NCBI GenBank assembly: GCA_913031625.1
Contig: CAJWGB010000012.1
Coordinates: 1-52,586, forward strand
Source: an uncultured Planctomycetaceae bacterium
GTDB lineage: Bacteria > Planctomycetota > Planctomycetia > Planctomycetales > Planctomycetaceae
Length of the DNA stretch: 52,586 bases
Direction: 5' to 3'
Below, one piece after another: positions 27,165 through 36,899 of the stretch; positions within the stretch are counted from its first letter, which is position 1, and each line of letters begins with the position of its first letter. Position numbers and translations under genes: made by a program. The notes beneath the pieces were generated by a model. That model did not search any database. It had not been told where the DNA came from and worked only from the letters and a program-made list of their open reading frames with translations.

Positions 27165-28577
27165 TTACGCAAGGATCCCGTCGACAACTTTTCCGCGGAC
27201 ATCCGTCAGGCGGTAATCGCGGCCGGCATGACGATAAGTGAGTTTCTCATGATCAAATCCCATGAGATGCAACATGGTGGCATGCAGATCATGGACGTGC
27301 ACGCGGTCTTCCACTGCCTGATATCCGAATTCATCCGTACTGCCCCATGCGGTACCGCCCTTGACACCACCGCCCGCCAGCCAGACGGTGAATCCATGAT
27401 GGTTATGGTCACGCCCGGTTGGAGGAGCGCTCGACCCAAGTGGAATTTCGACTGCCGGTGTTCGCCCAAACTCTCCTCCACAGATAACCAGCGTTTCTTC
27501 CAGCAAACCGGACTGAGCAAGATCTGTCAGCAATGCAGCCACAGGTGGGTCAGCCTGCTGTCCAAGGCTGCGATGACCACCTTCGATATTGGAGTGTGAG
27601 TCCCACGGCTGAACATCGCCGTGATAACACTGCACGACACGAACACCGCGTTCAATCAGTCGGCGAGCAATCAGCAGCTGCCGACCATGAATGGTGTCAG
27701 CCCTGTAACTCTCCTGTGTCTGTTTGGACTCCCTGGAAACATCAAACGCATCAGTCGCCTCCATCTGCATTCGATAAGCCAGTTCAAACGACTGAATACG
27801 CGCCTCCAGTGCCGCATCGTCCTGCCGGCCGCGCTGATGTTTTCGATTGAGTCGTTGCAGCAGGTTGAGCTGTTCTCGCTGGTCACTCGGAGACATCGAA
27901 TTGTTCTGAATGTTTTCCAGCAGTTCGGTCACACTCGACTTTCGAGTGTCGAGATATGTCCCCTGATAGATCCCCGGTAAGAACGAACTCCGCCAGTTTG
28001 ATGAGTCAGCCACCGGGAGCCCGGGGCACAAAGTCACAAACCCTGGCAGATTCTGATTTTCACAGCCGAGGCCATAAGTCAACCAGGCTCCATAGCTGGG
28101 ACGTGATAGTCGCTCGTCCCCCGTGTTCATCAGTCGCATGCTCTGTTCATGGTTCGGTGTATTCGCGTACATCGAGCGAATCACGCAGATTCGGTCTGCA
28201 TGAGCAGCTGCCGTCTTCCGAAAAACTTCACTGCACCAGAGTCCACTATCGCCGTACTGGTTGAACTTAAAGGGTGACGCCAGTGCGACTCCAGTTTCAC
28301 GTTCGGTCGTGAGGTTGCCCAGCGGCAGTCGTTTGCCTCCCCAACGAGTCAGCTCGGGCTTGGGGTCCCAGGTATCAACCTGGGATGGCCCCCCGTTCAA
28401 ATACACGTGAATGATGTGTTTTGCCCGCGCGGGAAAATGCGACGGAGCCGGTGACAACGGAGACCCACCAGCACCCTGTCTTTGATCTGCCTGCAGAACT
28501 GCAGGCAAAGCAACCATTCCAAGACCAGTGCCCATGGTCTGAAGTAACTGTCGTCGAGGAAGCGTTGGTGGAATCAT
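27165..28577 (-). CDS. DUF1501 protein without an adjacent cytochrome partner
   Basis: A 470-residue DUF1501 protein. AGGAG six bases before ATG 28577 fixes the start (MIPPTLPRRQLLQTMGTGLG), a Tat-like signal with RR at positions 8-9. Family blocks: HIIHVYLNGGPSQVDTWDPK at about 53-72, CGGEFGRTPAVEIP near 370, HDLHATMLHLMGFDHEKL and GRDYRLTDVRG at the end. Compared with the other copies it carries GPSQVD in place of GPSHVD, as does the copy at 44.9 kb. Unlike the copies at 11.2, 34.2 and 44.9 kb it has no DUF1549/1553 gene directly upstream; upstream lies about 330 bases without a gene, then CotH. It may work with a cytochrome encoded elsewhere. Confidence 0.9.
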   Translation of the reverse strand: MIPPTLPRRQLLQTMGTGLGMVALPAVLQADQRQGAGGSPLSPAPSHFPARAKHIIHVYLNGGPSQVDTWDPKPELTRWGGKRLPLGNLTTERETGVALASPFKFNQYGDSGLWCSEVFRKTAAAHADRICVIRSMYANTPNHEQSMRLMNTGDERLSRPSYGAWLTYGLGCENQNLPGFVTLCPGLPVADSSNWRSSFLPGIYQGTYLDTRKSSVTELLENIQNNSMSPSDQREQLNLLQRLNRKHQRGRQDDAALEARIQSFELAYRMQMEATDAFDVSRESKQTQESYRADTIHGRQLLIARRLIERGVRVVQCYHGDVQPWDSHSNIEGGHRSLGQQADPPVAALLTDLAQSGLLEETLVICGGEFGRTPAVEIPLGSSAPPTGRDHNHHGFTVWLAGGGVKGGTAWGSTDEFGYQAVEDRVHVHDLHATMLHLMGFDHEKLTYRHAGRDYRLTDVRGKVVDGILA

Positions 28578-28904
28578 GGCGGTCTCCTGCAGGCGAAGGA
28601 ATCATGTTATCGTGCCAAACAGCCGTGTGACAGTCTTTCGATATTGAGGCCACTGTTCAACACCATCAGGCACGCATGTAAGCACGACCCGCAGGCGAGT
28701 GACAGTCTCTGGTATCCGTGAGAACAAGTGCGACGACGGGCCCTCACCTTGTCTGATCGGCTGGACGCCGATCAACCTGCGCCGCTGCCACGTCACGGGA
28801 GAGTGAACTCAAGAGGCGAATAAGTATCCTGCGGCTTCACTCGGCCATTGACATTCACGCGCAATTCCCAGCACGCGGCTGGGGCTCAGCTGTTCAAACC
28901 GCAC
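28578..28904. other. Intergenic region between DUF1501 and CotH genes
   Basis: About 330 bases between genes on the same strand. It must hold the DUF1501 promoter and ribosome site (AGGAG). Small frames on both strands lack coding character, and no RNA, repeat or terminator hairpin stands out. Confidence 0.35.
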
Positions 28905-30536
28905 TCAATCAGGAATCGTAACCGTGACCACATTGGACACACCCGATCCGCGAGGGCCCTGCGGAGTGTGGTAGACAGCATAGACGCGGTAACGGTACGT
29001 CCTGCCCTGCTCTGCCTTTGGGTCTGTTGCTTGAGTTTCGTTCCGCCCGGGTTTGCCAAGATGATTTCGAAACTTCCCCTCTGCCCCGACCGCACGCTGC
29101 AGTAGATATCCGGCTTCCCCCTCCGCATTGTCCTTCCATGCCAGAACCGGTCGCTGAGATGGTTCCCCAATCAGCCGGAGTTCCGTGGGCGCGTCTTTGG
29201 CCGGACGACCAGGTTCCGGTTCGCGGGGCTGCACCGGTTTCGGACGCGGACCAGGATCATCGAGCTGCCTGCGAGCCAGTTGATAACGTCGGCGAATGAA
29301 CTGCCGCTGCGACTCCAGCACGCTGTCCCAGTCCGTGTCGGTGGGATTGGTCACTCGCCGATGGGGAAAAGGATCTCTGGCCAGATCGTCCCTGATCTTT
29401 TCATACAGCACATCCAGTTTCGGGATCAGCACCTCGGGGTGAAAGTACTTCTCCAGAATCGAGTCCGCGAGGACTCGATACCGTTCCAACAACTCTTCAT
29501 TCTGAAGGATGTGCTCGAGCAATGGGCGAGGGGGCCCCTGAGGGACGGGCCACGCCGCGTGCCACCCATCGATCACAGGGATTCTTCCAAATGCGCGATC
29601 CGAAAAGCCGACATCCAGGTCCCACGGCAGATAGTGCCAGCGATCATCCTGGGGATTGCGGTAGAGGTAATAGTTGTGAGGATTCCAGCCTGTCAGCTGA
29701 TCAAAGGCGCCTCCATACAACATCACGGGCATCACTCGAAGGAACGACTCCACGTCCATCCGCCGGCTCAATTCGTGAGCAAACTCCGCTGGAGGAGTCT
29801 TGTGGATGGCATGAATGAGTTCCATCACATCGGCAGCGTGTTTGTCAGCAGCATCAGTCTTGGGTTCAAACCCTGTCCCGTGCTTCTGAATCACTTCCGG
29901 TGGAATCAGACTGAAATCAGATCCCGGTCCACCTTCGTCAGCTTTGTAGAGCGCGCCCTTCGCGCTACCAAATCGAGTCGTGAGAAAAACGTCGTCGATT
30001 CGTTCCACGTTGACGTAGACGCCATGGAAATTCCCATTCAAAAAGAGTCTGGCATGGTTGCAGCGATGAACGGGCTGCTTCAGATCTCGAAGAATGTCAG
30101 TCAGAATCCGTTCGCTGAACAGACTGCCAAACTGAATGCCGTTATCGAACGACACTCTTTGAAGTCCCATGAATCGCTGTGTCTTTTCGTAGCGATCGAA
30201 CTGAATCAGAAAGCTGCGTTTGAATCTTTGTCGCGGATTGGACGAACTGTTCCCCTTGTACCGAACGGCCACACTGGCAACTGTTGTGTCATTCCACCGA
30301 AACGTCGCTGGTACATAGATGCGTTCCGGCAGCGCCGACTGCAGCTTACTCAGGTTTTCCGCAGACACCTCCAGGTGCACGGTCTGCACGACTTCCGGAT
30401 CATAGAACTCCTTTGCCGGCAGATCCTGCCCGGCATTCTCATCGGCTGACAACGTGCCAGACGCGAGGACAAGAGAGAGCATTACAAATCGTGTGAGTAC
30501 AAACACAGTCGCCCCGGGAAAAGATTCATTGTTCAA
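28905..30536 (-). CDS. CotH-kinase-like secreted protein with C-terminal Fn3-like domain
   Basis: A 543-residue exported CotH-like protein. CotH of Bacillus spores is an atypical protein kinase of the coat; bacterial secreted homologues are often found with polysaccharide-related domains and are functionally unassigned. Seen: a signal region with core [27 protein letters not shown] and [44 protein letters not shown], and [20 protein letters not shown], the conserved Asp-rich CotH core. A proline-rich linker ([18 protein letters not shown]) leads to a fibronectin-III-like domain in the last 95 residues ([20 protein letters not shown]). The longest start is TTG 30536, inside the upstream esterase stop region (11-base overlap); ATG 30482 is an alternative. 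Confidence 0.85.
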   Translation of the reverse strand: MNNESFPGATVFVLTRFVMLSLVLASGTLSADENAGQDLPAKEFYDPEVVQTVHLEVSAENLSKLQSALPERIYVPATFRWNDTTVASVAVRYKGNSSSNPRQRFKRSFLIQFDRYEKTQRFMGLQRVSFDNGIQFGSLFSERILTDILRDLKQPVHRCNHARLFLNGNFHGVYVNVERIDDVFLTTRFGSAKGALYKADEGGPGSDFSLIPPEVIQKHGTGFEPKTDAADKHAADVMELIHAIHKTPPAEFAHELSRRMDVESFLRVMPVMLYGGAFDQLTGWNPHNYYLYRNPQDDRWHYLPWDLDVGFSDRAFGRIPVIDGWHAAWPVPQGPPRPLLEHILQNEELLERYRVLADSILEKYFHPEVLIPKLDVLYEKIRDDLARDPFPHRRVTNPTDTDWDSVLESQRQFIRRRYQLARRQLDDPGPRPKPVQPREPEPGRPAKDAPTELRLIGEPSQRPVLAWKDNAEGEAGYLLQRAVGAEGKFRNHLGKPGRNETQATDPKAEQGRTYRYRVYAVYHTPQGPRGSGVSNVVTVTIPD

Positions 30537-31395
30537 TCTGTGGGTGATCTCGCCACAGCCACTTCAATGACTCGGGCATCAGAACACCACCATGTCGCCC
30601 ATTATGACCGCCTGTGCCCATTACGAACCTGAAGTCGTATCCGGCAAATTTCAGAGACGACGCCATTTGCCGATTGGCGAGCGGCCAGCTTCCGTGCAGG
30701 TTATCAAGGTCCCTGCTGCCTTCCTGCAGAAACACTCGAATCGGTTTCTTCTCAGTCTTTCGAATCCATGCATGATAGTTATGGCCACCACGAATGTTGG
30801 TAAAGCTGCCAACATGACTCAAAACCCTGCTGAAGGAATCAGAACGCTCCCACGCGACTGTCCAGGCACAGATTCCGCCCGAACTAATTCCGCCAACCGC
30901 CCGATCTTCCGGCTTCTTTGAAATGTTATACTTCTGATGCAATGGCGGCAGAAACTCTTCAATCAGAAACCGAGCGTACCTGTCCCCGAGTGAGTCGTAC
31001 TCAAAACTTCGGTTCCTGCGTGATCGCGCATTCGGTGTCGACGCTGGAATTGTGCCGGGATTGACAAAGACGCCAATCGTGACCGGCATCTTCTTCTGAT
31101 GAATCAGGTTGTCGAAGACGACAGGCGTTCTGAAGTTCCCATTTTCACGCACATAGCCCGCGCCATCCTGAAAGACCATCAGGCAGGCGGACTTCTCTTT
31201 GGAATACTGTGCCGGAACGTACACCCAATAGTCTCGCTCAGTTCCGGGGTAGACCTTGCTGCTGACGAACCGAAACTGTTCGACCGTCCCTTTGGGAACG
31301 CCTTCCTGACGCACTGAATCCGGTCCGTATTCCTGCGCAACAACCATCACAGGAGTGAAGAGCACCAAAGCGAAGAGTTTCTGAGGTGAAGACAT
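30526..31395 (-). CDS. Secreted esterase, enterochelin-esterase (Fes/D)-like
   Basis: A 289-residue exported alpha/beta hydrolase of the esterase D/enterochelin esterase-like group, which includes carbohydrate esterases (CE1). ATG 31395 is chosen because the signal peptide ([20 protein letters not shown]) begins there; the frame extends ten codons further. Seen: [12 protein letters not shown] (strand), [11 protein letters not shown] (oxyanion region), the nucleophile elbow [11 protein letters not shown] with Ser in GxSxG, and a C-terminal His in [11 protein letters not shown]. The stop overlaps the start region of the CotH-like gene, so the two probably form an operon. The substrate may be an acylated polysaccharide, inferred from family and export. 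Confidence 0.85.
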   Translation of the reverse strand: MSSPQKLFALVLFTPVMVVAQEYGPDSVRQEGVPKGTVEQFRFVSSKVYPGTERDYWVYVPAQYSKEKSACLMVFQDGAGYVRENGNFRTPVVFDNLIHQKKMPVTIGVFVNPGTIPASTPNARSRRNRSFEYDSLGDRYARFLIEEFLPPLHQKYNISKKPEDRAVGGISSGGICAWTVAWERSDSFSRVLSHVGSFTNIRGGHNYHAWIRKTEKKPIRVFLQEGSRDLDNLHGSWPLANRQMASSLKFAGYDFRFVMGTGGHNGRHGGVLMPESLKWLWRDHPQIEQ

Positions 31396-31992
31396 GAGCC
31401 TGTCTGAAGATGTCAAAACGGTCAACCTCGGTTGTACCTCTGGCGAGCACAGACCACAACCACAAGGGGGGACGTTCCGGGCTGCTCATCAGAGACCGTC
31501 CGGCGATGAAACACCAGAAACACAACTCAAACAGTCCTCAACACAGACTCGGTTGCTTTAGCCTCGCACTACCGCATCCCACAAAACCTGCCCAATCGGA
31601 ACCCGCGGGAGCGTAATCCCCCGCCCGATCCCGAATCCGTAGAAAGCACTCAGGTTGCACGTGTTGCCTGATGTCGATACCCCTAATGTGCTCGATGTTG
31701 CGTTCGGAGCACGGTACTCGCGATGCAGTTGCCTTGTTCCCCTCTTGCAGCTGCACCGTTTTTCTATGCGCGGCCACCTGTGGCGAATCCGCAACCGGGC
31801 GAATCATCGTCCGCTCGAAAACCGTCGCGGACCTCGCCCCCGGGCGATTTGCACGAACGCCGACCTGAGGTGATTAGCCGAAGGCAGCGAGAGCGCAGCT
31901 CTATCCCCCTTCAGATCATGAATCGTGCTTTTCCCGCCACTCCCGGAACGGTAATCTATTAGCTCGCTCCTGACTCATCCCTCCACAAGACC
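31396..31992. other. Divergent intergenic region of about 600 bases
   Basis: This separates the esterase/CotH unit (-) from cytochrome copy 2 (+). Overlapping short frames exist on both strands between 31540 and 31960 but none has a family signature or ribosome site. A minus-strand stretch around 31580-31790 has gene-like wording split over two frames, which could be a decayed gene. No RNA gene or mobile element recognised. Confidence 0.35.
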
Positions 31993-34185
31993 ATGACCTC
32001 ACCGCACGCCACCATCCAACTGAATCAGGCTGCTGCGCATGGCAGACGAACGCAACTTCGCCCAGCGCCGTTAGCGCTCAGTCGAGTCGTGCAGATCGTC
32101 AGCCTCCTGTTGTTCTTCAGCCTCTCATGCACAACCGCAGACGACACCACAGAACAGCAGCGATTCTTTGAAGCTAAGATTCGCCCCGTGCTGGTGGAAC
32201 ATTGCTACAAATGTCACTCAGCAGACTCAAAGAAGGTTGAAGGCGGCCTGCTGCTCGACACCGCTGCCGGCAGCAGAGCGGGAGGCGAATCCGGCCCCGC
32301 AGTTGTCCCAGGCAAACCGAACGAAAGCCTGTTGCTCGATGCCGTGCGGTATCAGTCATTTGAGATGCCTCCCAACCAGCAGTTGCCGGAGTCGATTGTC
32401 GCAGATCTCGAAAAGTGGATCCGTGACGGTGCTCACGATCCCCGTTCAGGCGAACATTCGATCACGGAAGATGAAATCGATATTGAAGCCGGGCGAAAAT
32501 TCTGGGCGTTTCAACCACCACAGCCCTCTGCATTCCTCGAAGGTCAGGACACGTCCGACTCCGCCCGTATCGACGCATTGATTCAACGACATTTCAAAGA
32601 TCGCGGCCTCACCGCAAACATTCCGGCAGACCGGCGAACACTGTTACGGCGTCTGCATTTCGACCTGACCGGTCTACCTCCGACGCATGAAGAAGTGCTT
32701 GCCTTCCAGCAGGATAAATCGGCAGACGCAATTCAAAAGGTCGTAGATGATCTCCTTTCGAGGAAGACCTACGGACAACGCTGGGCACGAGTCTGGCTGG
32801 ATCTTTCACGTTTTGCTGAGGACCAGGCGCACATCGTTGGTAACAACAAATCTCTGTTCTACCCCAACGCATGGCGATATCGTGACTGGGTCATTGATGC
32901 GTTGAACAACAACATTCCGTATGACCAGTTCATCAGACTGCAGCTCGCGGCTGACCTGATTGACTCTCAAAAGGAAACACACAGGGCGGCTCTGGGATTC
33001 ATCGGACTCGGCCCAAAATACTATCGCCGCAATGACCTTGCGGTGATGGCGGAAGAGTGGGAAGACCGAGTCGACGTTGTATCTCGTGGACTGCAGGGGA
33101 TAACGGTGGCCTGTGCCCGGTGTCATGATCACAAATATGACCCCATCCGAACGGAAGACTACTACGCACTGGCGGGCGTCTTTGCCAGCACTGAGATGTT
33201 TAACCAGCCGGGGTCAAAGAAAGACAAGAAGGACCCGGAGAATTCGCTGCATATCATTCGGGAGGGCAAGGCCCAGGACCTTGCCGTTATGATTCGGGGC
33301 AAGGTCGACCATCGAGGAGATGTTGTTCCTCGTGGGTTTCTGCAGGTGATGTTCCCGGGCGAACGCAAATCGTTTTCAAAGGGGAGTGGACGGCTGGAGC
33401 TCGCCGAGTGCATCACTGATCCCGCAAACCCATTGACCGCACGAGTCATCGTCAATCGTATCTGGCAGCAGTATTTTGGAACGGGACTGGTCGCAACTCC
33501 CAGCAACTTCGGACAACTTGGACAGCGGCCCTCCCACCCGGAACTGCTGGACGACCTCGCAGTACGATTTGTACAGAACGGCTGGGACCTAAAGTGGCTG
33601 CACAGGCAAATTGCGCTGTCGTCTGCTTATCAGCGTTCATCTGACATCAACGCCGCCTCAATGGAGACTGATCCGACCAACAAATGGCTGTGGCGCATGC
33701 CCCGGCGGCGATTGCCCATTGAAGGCTGGCGAGACGCCGTCCTGACCGCTGCAGGCCGAATCGATGTGGATACGGGCGGTCAGTCCATTCAGCCCGACGA
33801 CCCAGTGGAACGTCGACGGACGGTCTACAGCGCCGTCAGCAGATTCGACCTCAATCCACTTCTGGCACGATTCGATTTTCCGGACCCAAACGTCCATGCC
33901 GCTCGGCGCGTCGAAACCAACACGCCTCTACAGAAACTCTTTCTCCTAAACAACCTGTTTATTATCAAACAGGCCAGATACACGGCTGAACTGGTCAGTG
34001 GAGGAACCAACGAAGAAACCGTGGAAGCCCAGCTCGTCACCGCATTATTCGCACAGACTCTGCAGCGTGAACCAGACGAAGTCGAATTTGAGACTGCCGT
34101 TCAGTTTCTGAAGAACCAGCCAACTGCCCTGCCTCAGTTGGCACAGTCACTCCTTGTGTCCAACGAGTTCTGGTATCTCGATTGA
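31993..34185 (+). CDS. PSCyt1-PSCyt2-PSD1 cytochrome-like protein, copy 2
   Basis: A 730-residue exported cytochrome-like protein with the PSCyt1/PSCyt2/PSD1 layout, the shortest of the three here because it has no long insert between PSCyt2 and PSD1. The N-terminus is long and basic before the signal core (VVQIVSLLLFFSLSC, about 32-46), so a later start is possible. Heme motif 1 is C71-Y-K-C74-H75, followed by EMPP. PSCyt2 ends with the second motif in VACARCHDHKYDP at about 372-384. PSD1 shows RVIVNRIWQQYFGTG and RPSHPELLDDLA, then TPLQKLFLLNN near the end. The DUF1501 partner follows after 41 bases. Confidence 0.92.
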   Translation: MTSPHATIQLNQAAAHGRRTQLRPAPLALSRVVQIVSLLLFFSLSCTTADDTTEQQRFFEAKIRPVLVEHCYKCHSADSKKVEGGLLLDTAAGSRAGGESGPAVVPGKPNESLLLDAVRYQSFEMPPNQQLPESIVADLEKWIRDGAHDPRSGEHSITEDEIDIEAGRKFWAFQPPQPSAFLEGQDTSDSARIDALIQRHFKDRGLTANIPADRRTLLRRLHFDLTGLPPTHEEVLAFQQDKSADAIQKVVDDLLSRKTYGQRWARVWLDLSRFAEDQAHIVGNNKSLFYPNAWRYRDWVIDALNNNIPYDQFIRLQLAADLIDSQKETHRAALGFIGLGPKYYRRNDLAVMAEEWEDRVDVVSRGLQGITVACARCHDHKYDPIRTEDYYALAGVFASTEMFNQPGSKKDKKDPENSLHIIREGKAQDLAVMIRGKVDHRGDVVPRGFLQVMFPGERKSFSKGSGRLELAECITDPANPLTARVIVNRIWQQYFGTGLVATPSNFGQLGQRPSHPELLDDLAVRFVQNGWDLKWLHRQIALSSAYQRSSDINAASMETDPTNKWLWRMPRRRLPIEGWRDAVLTAAGRIDVDTGGQSIQPDDPVERRRTVYSAVSRFDLNPLLARFDFPDPNVHAARRVETNTPLQKLFLLNNLFIIKQARYTAELVSGGTNEETVEAQLVTALFAQTLQREPDEVEFETAVQFLKNQPTALPQLAQSLLVSNEFWYLD

Positions 34186-34226
34186 CGCCTGTCTCGCAAC
34201 TGATGCCCTCCTGAAGATATTCCCAG

Positions 34227-35636
34227 ATGAACAATTGCCCCATGAACCCATGGCATTCCCGCAGACAGATGCTGAAAACGGCCGGAACCGGCTTCGGCTG
34301 GCTCGCCGCGCAAAGCATGCTGCAACAGGCTTCGGCCTCAAAGGTATCGCCCGCTTCAACCCTGGCTCCCAAAGCCAAACGCGTCATTTTTCTCATGATG
34401 AATGGCGCCCCGTCGCATGTGGACACATTTGATCCCAAGCCGGCGTTAAAGAAGCACGAGGGTAAAGTTCCATCCGCCGACTTTATGCGTCGCTCCAAAG
34501 CGGCCGGGTATATGCCGTCTCCATTCCGCTTCAGGCCGCACGGTGACAGCGGTGTGATCATGAGCGAACTGCTGCCGAACCTTGGCAAAGTCGCCGACGA
34601 GCTATGTGTGATCCGATCCATGTACACGGATGAGCCCAATCATGAACCGGGACTGCTGATGATGCAGTCCGGTCATCAGCAGCCGGTTCGTCCATGCCTT
34701 GGTTCATGGGCTTCCTACGGACTGGGAACTGAGAATGAGAACCTGCCCGCATTTGTGGCCCTCAGTCCGGGTCGCCCGGTCGTGGGCCCGCAACTGTGGT
34801 CCAGCGCGTTCCTTCCTGCAGAGCACCAGGGGACGGCAGTCGACACGAACGATCTGCGCGTGGAAAAGCTACTGGCAAACATTCGCAACCCGGAACTCTC
34901 GCTGGAGTCCCAGCGGGTGCAACTGGACCTGCTGCAATTCCTGAATCGTCGTCATGCAGACAAGCGACAGCTCGAAGAATCACTTGAGTCGCAGATTCGC
35001 TCGATGGAGATGGCATACCGGATGCAGACGGCAGCTGCGGAAGCATTTGACGTCAATCGCGAACCAAAACATATTCGAGAAGCCTACGGCAGCACGCCGT
35101 ACGCCAACAGCTGCCTGATGGCACGGCGGCTTGTCGAACGTGGGGTGCGTTTTGTGCAGGTCTTCTATGTCGACAGGAAAAACAAGCAGCCCTGGGACAC
35201 TCATAACAACAATAACAGCAGACACATCACGCTCTGCCAGGACAGCGACAAGGCCACAGCCGCACTCATCTCTGACCTGAAACAACGGGGGCTGCTGGAT
35301 GACACACTGATTATCTGGGGCGGAGAATTCGGACGCACGCCATTTGCTCAGAAGAACAAAGACAGCAATCCAAAGAACGCCGGACGTGACCATCACAGTA
35401 CAGGGTTCTCCATGTTTCTCGCCGGAGGCGGCGTCAGGGGCGGCCATATGCATGGCAACACAGATGAGTTTGGCATGAATGCAGTTGAAGATCGTGTTCA
35501 TGTACATGACCTGCACGCCACCATTCTCCACCTGCTCGGTGTCGATCATGAGCGGCTGACGTATCGATACTCCGGTCGAGACTTCCGCCTGACGGACGTG
35601 CATGGAAACGTGGTGCAGAAGATTCTTCGAGGGTGA
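34227..35636 (+). CDS. DUF1501 protein, partner of cytochrome copy 2
   Basis: A 469-residue DUF1501 protein. The start region is MNNCPMNPWHSRRQMLKTAG; either Met1 or Met6 could initiate, and SRRQMLKTAGTGFGWLA is a twin-arginine signal. Family blocks: RVIFLMMNGAPSHVDTFDPK at about 51-70, LIIWGGEFGRTPF near 367, HDLHATILHLLGVDHERL and GRDFRLTDVHGN at the end. In this copy the first block has GAPSHVD where copy 1 has GGPSHVD. It sits 41 bases after cytochrome copy 2 and 92 bases before the NHL gene, so all three may be cotranscribed. Confidence 0.92.
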   Translation: MNNCPMNPWHSRRQMLKTAGTGFGWLAAQSMLQQASASKVSPASTLAPKAKRVIFLMMNGAPSHVDTFDPKPALKKHEGKVPSADFMRRSKAAGYMPSPFRFRPHGDSGVIMSELLPNLGKVADELCVIRSMYTDEPNHEPGLLMMQSGHQQPVRPCLGSWASYGLGTENENLPAFVALSPGRPVVGPQLWSSAFLPAEHQGTAVDTNDLRVEKLLANIRNPELSLESQRVQLDLLQFLNRRHADKRQLEESLESQIRSMEMAYRMQTAAAEAFDVNREPKHIREAYGSTPYANSCLMARRLVERGVRFVQVFYVDRKNKQPWDTHNNNNSRHITLCQDSDKATAALISDLKQRGLLDDTLIIWGGEFGRTPFAQKNKDSNPKNAGRDHHSTGFSMFLAGGGVRGGHMHGNTDEFGMNAVEDRVHVHDLHATILHLLGVDHERLTYRYSGRDFRLTDVHGNVVQKILRG

Positions 35637-35728
35637 GTGAGGCCTCAACCTGACGCTGCCATAATTCAGCCCCAAACGGCAGAGCAGCTTCAACGGGCTC
35701 TGCTTCTCGCTCATAGAAAGACGAATGC

Positions 35729-36709
35729 ATGTCGACCTCAGACATCGTTGGAGACGGTGATTTTCGTTACAAGGTCAGCACCAACTGGGCTCAGATCCCG
35801 GCTGACCTCGAATTCGTGGAAGCAATTGGCGTTGCTGTCGCTCCCGATGATTCTGTCTTCGTGTTCAATCGAGGGACACCTGCCGTCCTTGTCTTTCGTC
35901 CGGACGGATCGTTCGTGACAAGTTGGGACGCCGACCTCGTGCGACCACACGGAATCTCCTTTGCGCCTGAGGGAACTCTGCTGCTGACGGATGACCTTGG
36001 ACACCGGGTCGGACGGTACTCTCACAAGGGAGAGCTGCTGGCAAATCTTGGCCCTGCCGGTTCCCCATCAGAAACGGGAGTCGACGGATTCGACTATCGA
36101 ACCATTCAACAGGCTGGCCCGTACAACCTGCCAACAAACGTAGCAGTCGCTGAGAACGGTCACACATTTGTCGCAGACGGCTACGGCAACGCGGCGATTC
36201 ACCACTTCGATGAACACGACGTATTACTTGAGTCATGGGGTGGACCAGGAGATGGCGATGGCCGATTCAACGTCCCTCACGGGATCTGTGTGGACGGCGA
36301 TCGAGTCATCGTGGCAGATCGTGAAAACAGTCGGCTGCAGTTCTTTGATCATGCTGGCAAATTGCTCGATACCTGGACGGATGTCGTGCGTCCCTGTCAG
36401 GTTCTGTGTCACGAGGGTCTGTACTACGTTGCTGAACTCGGAAATCAGAACGGACTGTTTCCATGGCAGACACGCCCCGATCTGCCCACGGGAGGTCGCG
36501 TTAGCATCTTTGACCGCGATAGTCAGCTGCTCGCTCGAATGGGCGGAGGGCTCGACCCGACGGTCCCCGCTGCGTTTTACGCCTGCCATGACATTGCGGT
36601 AGATTCCAGGGGCAATGTCTTCGTTGGAGAGGTTGCAGTCACGGCTTCCAAAGCTGCTGGTGAGGACCCGGAAGGGCTGCCGACCCTGCGACGCTTTCAG
36701 CGAATGTAG
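35729..36709 (+). CDS. NHL-repeat beta-propeller protein, peptidylglycine-lyase-like
   Basis: A 326-residue protein made of about six NHL repeats, the propeller fold that includes peptidyl-alpha-hydroxyglycine alpha-amidating lyase; bacterial members are often so named without evidence of the reaction. Repeat blocks seen: AIGVAVAPDDSVFVFNRG, RPHGISFAPEGTLLLTDD, LPTNVAVAENGHTFVADGY, VPHGICVDGDRVIVADREN and ACHDIAVDSRGNVFVGEV, with the phrases GDGDGRFNVPHG and ENSRLQFFDHAGK typical of the family. No signal peptide is evident, so it may be cytosolic or use another route. It follows the second DUF1501 gene in the same direction. Confidence 0.85.
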   Translation: MSTSDIVGDGDFRYKVSTNWAQIPADLEFVEAIGVAVAPDDSVFVFNRGTPAVLVFRPDGSFVTSWDADLVRPHGISFAPEGTLLLTDDLGHRVGRYSHKGELLANLGPAGSPSETGVDGFDYRTIQQAGPYNLPTNVAVAENGHTFVADGYGNAAIHHFDEHDVLLESWGGPGDGDGRFNVPHGICVDGDRVIVADRENSRLQFFDHAGKLLDTWTDVVRPCQVLCHEGLYYVAELGNQNGLFPWQTRPDLPTGGRVSIFDRDSQLLARMGGGLDPTVPAAFYACHDIAVDSRGNVFVGEVAVTASKAAGEDPEGLPTLRRFQRM

Positions 36710-36899
36710 CGTGCCGGAATCAATTTGAGTTGCTTTGCAATGCTGGCGCCAGTGAACGCACAGTCAAAAACACAGTCGCCTTCGGCTTGCCGTTAGACTT
36801 CTCAGTGTGACAGCCATAGTCACCCGACTCAGAAGGTCAGGCTACAGTTCATCGCAGCAAGGCTGCGTCACATGAGCGTCAGGAATCAACCCCACGCGG

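Noticed and set aside
29280-30449. 389-codon plus-strand open frame
   Set aside because: Antisense to the CotH-like gene, which has clear domains and a signal peptide; no family features on the plus strand.
31558-31794. Possible decayed gene on the minus strand
   Set aside because: Two overlapping frames look faintly protein-like (for example YRAPNATSSTLG, then FYGFGIGRG), but no domain could be secured and no ribosome site is present.
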